Below are positions 23,891 to 30,700 of a stretch of 34,485 nucleotides of DNA, piece after piece (positions within the stretch are counted from its first letter, which is position 1; each line of letters begins with the position of its first letter). Location of the stretch: contig URXU01000011.1 in NCBI GenBank assembly GCA_900552005.1, positions 1 to 34,485 of the forward strand, in the 5' to 3' direction. Position numbers and translations under genes: made by a program. The notes beneath the pieces are model-generated. The model worked only from the letters and a program-made list of their open reading frames with translations, did no database searches and was not told the origin of the DNA. The stretch comes from an uncultured Phascolarctobacterium sp. Its GTDB lineage: Bacteria; Bacillota; Negativicutes; Acidaminococcales; Acidaminococcaceae.

Positions 23891-23904
23891 TTTTTATTTT
23901 ACTT

Positions 23905-24792
23905 TCAGCGCTGATTTTGCTGCAGATAAAATTCCAGAAACTTTTCAGCACAGGATGAAAGTACCGCGCCTTTGGCACAGAATAAAGTCTGTTCAAAAAA
24001 AAGATTTTCCTCTGCCAAGCGCTGATACCGTAAATTTTCCGGCAGCCCCTGCAGGCAGCTGCCGGAAACAACAGCAACTGCGCTGCCCGCTGCAGCAAAG
24101 GCTAAAGCAGCATGAGCCGTTGTTCCAACAAATCTGGTAACCGGCGTAAACCCCGTTCCGGCGCAGGCATTAAGCAGCAGCCTGTGACAGCCAAAATTGC
24201 AGCAAAGAGCCACATCTTCCAAATCAGGAAGCTTTACTTCTCCTGCAGGCTGAAAATCAAGTTTATTGTCAGCAGCATATACCACATAAAAATATTCCTT
24301 TTCCCGGCTGTAAATCTTAAACTTACTTTTTTTCGGCAGGGGTGCATTGGCAAAGGCAAAATCCCCCAGTCCCTCATCCATATGTTTAATTTGTGTCTGA
24401 ACATCAACCTCATGCACTTCATAACCTACCTGAGGATATCTGACGGAAAACGGCAGCAGATATTTTTGTAGGAAAAAATCCGTTACTCCCGGCGAAATAC
24501 TGATTGTGAGGCTGCCGGCGTTGCCCTCCTGATAATTATTCATCTCCGTAAAAAGATTTTCTTCCAGCATGCAGATCATTTTGGCCTTCTGCAAAAACGC
24601 CTCTCCGGCCTCCGTCAGTTCTGCCTGACGCATACCGCGGGCAGTCTTCAATAATTTAATATTATAATATTGCTCCATTGTCCGAACCTGAGCGCTTAAT
24701 GCAGGCTGAGCCAGAGAAAGTTTTTTTGCGGCTGCCGTTAAATTGCCTGTTTCGGCAATAGTAATAAAATTTCGGTAAAAATCAAAATCCAT
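23905..24792 (-). CDS. LysR-family transcriptional regulator
   Basis: 295 residues from the ATG at 24790-24792 (MDFDFYRNFITIAETGN), preceded by AGGTG. The winged helix-turn-helix occupies about residues 1-60: AETGNLTAAAKKLSLAQPAL plus SAQVRTMEQYYNIKLL. A substrate-binding-protein-like effector domain follows (about 90-290). That domain contains a cysteine-rich stretch, VALCCNFGCHRLLLNACAG, which is unusual and could matter for sensing. The frame is open 64 codons further upstream, but that would run through the divergent transporter's promoter and start. LysR regulators commonly control the divergent neighbour, here the DASS transporter. Confidence 0.92.
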   Translation of the reverse strand: MDFDFYRNFITIAETGNLTAAAKKLSLAQPALSAQVRTMEQYYNIKLLKTARGMRQAELTEAGEAFLQKAKMICMLEENLFTEMNNYQEGNAGSLTISISPGVTDFFLQKYLLPFSVRYPQVGYEVHEVDVQTQIKHMDEGLGDFAFANAPLPKKSKFKIYSREKEYFYVVYAADNKLDFQPAGEVKLPDLEDVALCCNFGCHRLLLNACAGTGFTPVTRFVGTTAHAALAFAAAGSAVAVVSGSCLQGLPENLRYQRLAEENLFFEQTLFCAKGAVLSSCAEKFLEFYLQQNQR

Positions 24793-24908
24793 AGCGCACC
24801 TTTTTATATAAGATTTTTTTATTATTATTACAAAAAAATAATATTTTACTTTTTTATAACTTAATTCTACAATAAAAATAATCTTGAAACAAGAAGGAGC
24901 GATTATAT
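24793..24908. promoter_or_regulatory. Divergent LysR/transporter control region
   Basis: A 116-bp, very AT-rich spacer. On the plus strand TTTACT (24845-24850), 17 bp and TACAAT (24868-24873) form the likely transporter promoter, followed by an AGAAGGAG ribosome-binding site. Runs of T (24804-24812 region) and A (24831-24837) flank its left half. I could not pick out a single convincing T-N11-A LysR box. Confidence 0.5.
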
Positions 24909-26339
24909 ATGTATGGCAGCAAACGCAAACGCAGATACCATTTTCTGGCTGTCTTTGCCGGTCCGTTAATTTTTTTGCTATCAATAGTTCTTTTTCAGAG
25001 CTTTTTTACTTTCAAAGGTGCCGCCGCACTTGGTACCATGCTATGGATGGTCAGCTGGTGGATTCTGCGCCCGGTAAATATTTCTATTACCTCTCTGCTG
25101 CCCATTGCGGTTAATGCCATTTTTAATCTTTTGCCCATGGAAGGAATTATCAGTCAATACTTTTCTGAAATCATCGTCCTGCTCTTTGGCGCCGACCTCG
25201 TCTGTCTTACCTGGAGCACTACCGGCCTTGACAAACGCATGGCAATCAAAATTCTCTGCTGCATTGGTCCGTCGTTAAAACAGCAAATCAGAGTCTGGCT
25301 CATTCTTTCCACCATTATGTCCGTTTTTCTTCCCAATGTTGTAGTCTGCACCATCATGGTTCCGGTAGCTGTTTCCATGCTGCAATTTCTCGGCGAGGAA
25401 AATATCCGCTCCAGCCGCATTGCCCTTCCCATCCTGCTGGCTATCGTATGGGGCGCCGGCATCGGCGGTTTTGGCTCCCCGCTCGGAGGTGCTGCCAATC
25501 TGGTAGCAATCAACTACCTGGAACAGCTGACTGGCAAAGAATTTATGTATATTGAATGGCTCAGCCGCTTTCTGCCTTTTCTTTTTATCATTATGCTGCT
25601 TAATCTTTTCTTTTTGGAACGCATACCTGTTCCTACCCAGCAGCTTGGTGAAACCAAACAATATTTCAGTAAGCTTTATGCTGAACTCGGCAAAATCAAA
25701 GCAGGCGAAAAAATCAGCCTTATTCTGTTTCTGGCCGCTATGCTGCTTTCTTTCTGCCGGCCTCTTTTCGCCGATATTTTTCCCGGTTTAAAACCGGCCT
25801 ACATCTTCTTAATCTGCGGTTTTCTTACCTTTCTTTTTGAAGACGAAAACGGCAAGGCATTGCTAAGCTGGCAGCAGGCCGAACGCGGTGTTATGTGGGG
25901 TATGTACTTTCTCTTCGCCGGTGGCCTGGCTCTGGGAAAACTGGTTACCGATACCGGTGCTGCGGCTAAAATGGCAGAGCTGATTACCATCCTGCCGTTA
26001 AGCGGCGGCTTAGAAACAATCTTTGTTTTTAACGCCTTCTCCTGCCTGCTGACAGAAATTTCCAGCAATACGGCTGCTGCCGCCATTGCTGTGCCGGTAG
26101 TGCAAAATATCGCTCAGGCTCTTTCCTTAAATCCCGTTCCCTACATTATGATTTCCATTGTAGCCTTCAATACGGCCTACATTCTGCCCGTATCTATTCG
26201 CGCTATTCCGGTCAGCTACGGTCTTGATCCGGCCAATCTTTTCCGTTACGGACTGCTTCTTTCAGCAAGCAGCGTAATCATCATCACATTACTGGGCTAT
26301 ATTTTCATGAACTTCTTTCCGGCTTTCGGAACTCTTTAA
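24909..26339 (+). CDS. DASS/SLC13-family anion transporter (divergent member)
   Basis: A 476-residue inner-membrane protein with roughly twelve hydrophobic segments in two inverted halves. It probably couples Na+ to import of a dicarboxylate, sulfate or related anion. The second-half substrate/Na+ motif is intact, EISSNTAAAAIAVPV with Ser-Asn-Thr at 386-388. The first-half equivalent reads IMSVFLPNVVVCTIMVPVAV, lacking SNT. The TPPN-type loops are altered too: GGFGSPLGGAANLVAI in the first half and PVSIRAIPVSYG in the second. The fold is thus recognisable but the substrate is open. A four-carbon dicarboxylate is attractive given fumarase and malic enzyme nearby, which is inference. Divergent from a LysR regulator; a palindromic terminator follows. 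Confidence 0.82.
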   Translation: MYGSKRKRRYHFLAVFAGPLIFLLSIVLFQSFFTFKGAAALGTMLWMVSWWILRPVNISITSLLPIAVNAIFNLLPMEGIISQYFSEIIVLLFGADLVCLTWSTTGLDKRMAIKILCCIGPSLKQQIRVWLILSTIMSVFLPNVVVCTIMVPVAVSMLQFLGEENIRSSRIALPILLAIVWGAGIGGFGSPLGGAANLVAINYLEQLTGKEFMYIEWLSRFLPFLFIIMLLNLFFLERIPVPTQQLGETKQYFSKLYAELGKIKAGEKISLILFLAAMLLSFCRPLFADIFPGLKPAYIFLICGFLTFLFEDENGKALLSWQQAERGVMWGMYFLFAGGLALGKLVTDTGAAAKMAELITILPLSGGLETIFVFNAFSCLLTEISSNTAAAAIAVPVVQNIAQALSLNPVPYIMISIVAFNTAYILPVSIRAIPVSYGLDPANLFRYGLLLSASSVIIITLLGYIFMNFFPAFGTL

Positions 26340-26344
26340 TAAAC

Positions 26345-26376
26345 CAAAAAGACACTGTAAATTTACAGTGTCTTTT
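26345..26376. terminator. Bidirectional terminator between the transporter and the XRE gene
   Basis: A 32-bp perfect palindrome whose left arm is AAAAAGACACTGTAAA (26345-26360). It sits between two convergent genes, with A- and T-tracts on each side. Confidence 0.92.
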
Positions 26377-26381
26377 TTCAT

Positions 26382-26732
26382 TTACCGGTGCTCGGCTGCT
26401 TCTACTTTATTTTTCAAAGCAATGAGTCTCAAGGCGTTCACCAGATCTTCTGCTGAAAATCCTGACAAGATATTTTCTTCTTGCTTATCCTTGGCTTTTT
26501 CCTTTTCCTTGCCATACACAAGGTTATCAATACTGCACTCAAGATACTGACTTATCTTTATGGCTGTTACCAGGCTCAGTCCAGTATTGCCGTTTTCTAT
26601 ATTGCTCATGTGAGTCTGCGATATATCAAGCGAACGGGCAAGCTTGATCTGAGAAATACCTTTGCTGATTCTGTACATCCTTATATTGTTGCCAATGTCC
26701 TTGTAGTCTATATCTTTTCTAACAACCGACAT
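26382..26732 (-). CDS. XRE-family transcriptional regulator
   Basis: 116 residues. A Cro/C1-type helix-turn-helix spans about residues 13-70 (IGNNIRMYRISKGISQIKLA, DISQTHMSNIENGNTGLS and ISQYLECSIDNLVYG). A charged Lys/Glu linker (KEKEKAKDKQEE) and a short helical C terminus follow, with no obvious ligand domain. It begins 13 bp after the 156-residue secreted protein gene, so the two secreted proteins and this regulator form one transcript. That transcript lies directly downstream of the adhesin, so the regulator may act on the cluster. Its target is unknown. Confidence 0.9.
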   Translation of the reverse strand: MSVVRKDIDYKDIGNNIRMYRISKGISQIKLARSLDISQTHMSNIENGNTGLSLVTAIKISQYLECSIDNLVYGKEKEKAKDKQEENILSGFSAEDLVNALRLIALKNKVEAAEHR

Positions 26733-26745
26733 AATTGCAGCCTCC

Positions 26746-27216
26746 TTACCTTATGAAGTTTCTTCCCTTCAGCCTCTGTCTGTTTTCCAGTGCTTTGAGT
26801 CCCATGCTGTACGCTTTGCTCATAGTTTTATCCTTGCCAACCGCTTTCATTTCCATGTCTTCCCCAATATCGGCGCACACATTTCCCAGATCATCTATAA
26901 TATAGGCTGCCGCTATGCAGTAGTTGCTGCCTCTGTTGTCAAATAGATAAAGATAGATGGCCGAGGCGGCTTTCTGCATATCTTCTCCCTGTCTCAGGGA
27001 CTTTAAAAACTCCTGGTCCGTATATTTTTCTTCGGCTGCCAGCGCCAAATAATACTGCCCGTCTTTTTTTACCGTTTTGGCGCTGTCCGTGTCTACATAA
27101 AGAATCCCGCAGTCAGTTTTTCCTGCCTGCTGCATGTTTTGTGCTGCCGCAGGCAGTATGATTATCACTGTCATTACTATTGCTATAATGATAGTTATTA
27201 TACGTGTCAACTTCAT
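26746..27216 (-). CDS. Secreted protein of unknown function
   Basis: 156 residues. Signal peptide 1-25 (MKLTRIITIIIAIVMTVIII then LPAAA before Gln26). The mature part starts with CGILYVDTDSAKTVKKDGQY and continues with a YLALAAEEKYTDQEFLKSLR segment and YLYLFDNRGSNYCIAAAYII. The YVDTDS...DGQYY pattern resembles small surface/periplasmic proteins common in Negativicutes, without a function I can name. Two mature cysteines (in TDCGIL and NYCIAA, plus NVCADIG) could form a disulphide. It lies six bases after the 137-residue gene. Confidence 0.75.
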   Translation of the reverse strand: MKLTRIITIIIAIVMTVIIILPAAAQNMQQAGKTDCGILYVDTDSAKTVKKDGQYYLALAAEEKYTDQEFLKSLRQGEDMQKAASAIYLYLFDNRGSNYCIAAAYIIDDLGNVCADIGEDMEMKAVGKDKTMSKAYSMGLKALENRQRLKGRNFIR

Positions 27217-27222
27217 AGCTGT

Positions 27223-27636
27223 TTATTTTTTATCCTGCTGAACAGGTGTCAGAACAAAATTGACCATCTTATTCTCTTTGTTAAAGACAAAATTTACTGA
27301 AACGAGTTTCTCTTTGCTGAAAGAGGCAATGTAGGTTACCTGATCCATATTGTCAAATCTCTGGAAAGAATAGAATTTAATATCTTTCATTTTGCCGAAT
27401 TTGTCTTTGACCTGCTCCTTTAGGGCAGTATATGTTTTTTCGTCAAATTTGCTTTTAAGCTGAGCATCAAAGCCTTTGGTAAATTCATTATAGGACGGAA
27501 CAGCTTCAGTAAATGCCTTAACAAAAGTTTCGGCAGTATTCTGCTGTTTGTTCAAATCACCGCCATCTGCTGCCAGACAAAGTCCGCTAAAAGCCATAGT
27601 AAAGATTGCTGTTAAGATTAAAATAATTTTTTTCAT
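27223..27636 (-). CDS. Secreted DUF3887-like small protein
   Basis: 137 residues. Signal peptide 1-22 (MKKIILILTAIFTMAFSGLC then LA). The Cys20 context (SGLC) is not a good lipobox, so signal peptidase I cleavage is more likely. The mature part (ETFVKAFTEAVPSYNEFTKG, FDEKTYTALKEQVKDKFGKM, VTYIASFSKEKLVSVNFVFN) looks like an NTF2-like or DUF3887-type domain; this is a resemblance only. First gene of a small operon with the 156-residue protein and XRE. AAAAGGAG precedes the ATG. A -10-like TATAAT at 27703-27708 lies on the far side of the hairpin at 27665-27692, so a leader with an attenuator-like hairpin is conceivable. Confidence 0.72.
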   Translation of the reverse strand: MKKIILILTAIFTMAFSGLCLAADGGDLNKQQNTAETFVKAFTEAVPSYNEFTKGFDAQLKSKFDEKTYTALKEQVKDKFGKMKDIKFYSFQRFDNMDQVTYIASFSKEKLVSVNFVFNKENKMVNFVLTPVQQDKK

Positions 27637-27664
27637 TTTGCTTGCTCCTTTTTAAATAAAGTAA

Positions 27665-27692
27665 AGCTAAGGCAGAGCCCCCTGCCTTAGCT
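27665..27692. terminator. Hairpin after the adhesin gene
   Basis: AGCTAAGGCAG (27665-27675) pairs perfectly with CTGCCTTAGCT (27682-27692) around a six-base loop. On the minus strand an imperfect T-tract (TTTACTTTATTT) follows. It is the best terminator candidate for the adhesin, 46 bp after its stop. An inverted repeat CAGGT-GTA-ACCTG (27712-27724) lies between it and the adhesin stop. Confidence 0.75.
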
Positions 27693-27738
27693 ACTTTTTT
27701 GCATTATAAAACAGGTGTAACCTGCTTATGCGGTTTAA

Positions 27739-30700
27739 TTATTTTGCTGCTCTTTCTGCGGCCATTTGGGCATGTTTTGCCTGTTGAGCCGCTACTTTTG
27801 CTTCGGCAGCAGCTTTTTTCATTGCTTCTGCTTTAGCCAGCTTTGCTTTGGCAGCTTTTTCTTTTTCATGTTCAAGCATTTGTTCCGGAGTTTTACGGCC
27901 AAATTTCCAAGTTGCACCAATACCGCCCATCACTTCGTCACCAGAAGTAGATACGGACAGACTCAGCATAAAGTCTTTATTAGGATAGTGGAACAGGCCG
28001 AGAGCTGCGCCGGTTTCATCTCTGTACTGACCAATGCCAACAGCAATTTCAGTAGGCGCGGTAGGATCATAGCCCATAGTTCTCAGGTTAGCGATAGCTG
28101 CGCTCATGGCACCTACTTTATCGATGCGGTCTTCTACTTTATCAATACGATTATCCAGGCGGTTAACTTCTGCACGACGGATATCTGCTTCAGCATTGAT
28201 ACCGCCTACTACAGTACCATTATAGTTGTCATTACCTTTAAGTTCACTGTCGATGTTTTCAACTTCGCCAATATCACTCATAGCAATATCATGATTTGTA
28301 CCGTTTTCATCTTTCCATGAAACTTTTACATCATTACCAGAGATAGATGTTGTTCCAGTGCCTGTTGCCACAGTCATACCATCTTTATCTTGAGTTACAG
28401 TGCTGGAAGCAGTAACATCTCCGTTTTCGTCCTTAGCTTCTACTTTATTAGTAATAGTACCATTTGCTGCATTCAAAGTTTCACTTACATTGAACTTGCC
28501 ACCAGTAATTACGTCGCCAATAGAAGTAGAAGTTTGGGTACTGGTAGAGGTATTACCTGTCGATGCATCAGTTACAGTTGTCGTTTCTCCAGTAGCTGCA
28601 ATAGTATTACTGGTTTCATATCTGCCGTTGGTAACAGAAGAAGTAACGCCATTTACGTTAGTTTCAAAAGTGGTTTCTTTATTGCCGCTTACAATATTGC
28701 TGGTAATGTGTCCATCACCGCCAAAGGCAATAGAACCACCGTTACCAGTACCTTCTGCATCACTGTTACCATAGCCTCCGTTGCTGGTAATAACCAACTC
28801 GCCAGTTTCAATTCTATTAGTAGTAATAGTACCGCCACTAATTACAGTCTGATTATTACCTGTACCAACAGTTACAGTATTGCCATTGATATTTGTAGTA
28901 CCTGTTGTACCGGTTCCACCAAAGGTAGTACCATTTCCATTAGTTGTTACAGTATGAGTTTTTCCGTTTTCGCCGGTAAATTTATCTGTGATGCCGTTTT
29001 GATTTACTGTACTTTCAGCAGTAACACTACCATTGGTAAATTTGTCACTAATGCCTGTGTTGGTGGTGCTGGAAGTTACAGTATTACCATTGCCACTTAC
29101 ACCTGCATTACTTGTTACAGTTGTTGTTTCGCCTGTAGCTGTAACTTTATTGTCTGTAGTATAGTTGCCATTAGTTACATTAGCATTAACAGAATTATAG
29201 GAAGTTGTAAACTTACCAACATTATTTCCACTGGTAATTGTGTTAGTCAATGCACCATTAGTACCAATTTTGAAGTTACCCTGTGCAAAGCTTGCACTGC
29301 CATTAGCGCTGATAGTCAGATCAAAAATGTCTTCACCAGTAACCTTATCTACAATTTTGTTGCCAAGATTGATGGTATTAACATTCAGAGTATCAGTAGT
29401 AATACTGCTGCTGGTAATTTGAGTATTGCCAACAGTAACGCCAGTACCATTAATGGTTGTAGAACCGGTTTTAATGGTACCGCCATTGATTGTAGTAGAA
29501 GTAGTTCCGTTAGAATCTGTTGCAGTAAATTTGGTACCACTACCGTTAGTAATCACACTATGAGTACCGTTAGCATCAGTAAATTTGTCTGTAATACCAC
29601 TGTACAAAGTGCTGGATTCTGCAGTCTTATCATCTTTAGTTACCTTAGTAGAAGTTCCACTATAAGAATTTTTAAATGTACTGCTATAACCGTTATAATT
29701 TGCTATGCTTGTTAATTGACCATAACCATCTACTTTCAAGTTAGTACCAGCAATTGTAATGGAACCAGTTTCATTTACCTTTAAATAAGTATTAGCATCT
29801 TTCCCATACAATGCAACGCCAGATTTATCAACACTTACTTTACCTGTTTGTACTCCATTTTCTTTATGGATTAAGGAGCCGTTGGTTGCGGATGTTGTAA
29901 AAGTAGTTTCAGCTGTACCATTGCCTACTTTATTAGTAACAGCACCATCTTTACCAACTTTAAAGTTACCCTGTGCAAAGCTTGCACTGCCATCTGCACT
30001 AATAGTCAAATCATATACAGGATTACCATCTTTATCTTGAATTTTATTACCAAGGTTGATAGTATCAACATTCAAAGTACCAGTTGTAATAGTACCGTTG
30101 CCGATAGTTGTTCCAGTACCAACAGTTAAGCCACTGCTATTAATCGTAGTATTGCCAGATTTGATGGTACCAGTAGTAATGGTACTGCCGTTAATAACGG
30201 TGCTGCCTGTTCCAGAACCAGTTGCAGAGAAAGTTGTACCATTCCCATTAGTAGTTACGCTATGAGTACCATTAGCATCAGAAAAGCTATCAATAACACC
30301 AGTATTAGAAGTTTTAGATGTTACTGTATTGCCATTGCCTGTTACAGTAGTACTCAAACCGCCAGTTGCAGTATTAGTTACTTTACTACTGTAAATATTA
30401 CCTTCAGTATCACGATAAGTTACATTAGAGGTTAAACCACCAGTTGCACTGTTAGTTAATGTACTGCCGTATTCTCTGCCATCAGAATAATTTGTTTTAG
30501 CATTATTAGTCAGATTACCGGAAGCATCAACATATAAGGTATTATTAGTACCGTTGTTTAAAGTTAAAGTACCGTTTGCTGCAACTGCAAAGTTTTTGCC
30601 GGTAATAGTGTTGACACCGTCTTTAGTAGTAGCAAAGCCATAGCTGCCGGCTTTAAGGGAAGCAGTTTCACTTCCGCTAATGGTAACAGCACCATTATTT

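Noticed and set aside
24793..24984. 64-codon N-terminal extension of the LysR protein
   Set aside because: LysR proteins start at the helix-turn-helix. The extension would overlap the divergent transporter's promoter and start, and translates to an unnatural CVCVCCH-type sequence.
27703..27724. Promoter for the secreted-protein/XRE operon at a TATAAT with an inverted repeat
   Set aside because: No acceptable -35 is present (GCATAA at best), and a strong hairpin lies between it and the first gene. It is mentioned only as a possibility.
28390..29715. Long plus-strand open frame (441 codons) rich in Ser, Cys, Thr and Ile
   Set aside because: It lies wholly antisense within the adhesin. Its biased composition is the mirror of Thr/Asn/Gly codons, and it has no domain or ribosome-binding site.
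28770..30360. Possible CRISPR array because of repeated short segments
   Set aside because: The repeats are irregular in length and spacing and are in frame within the adhesin gene; no cas genes are present.
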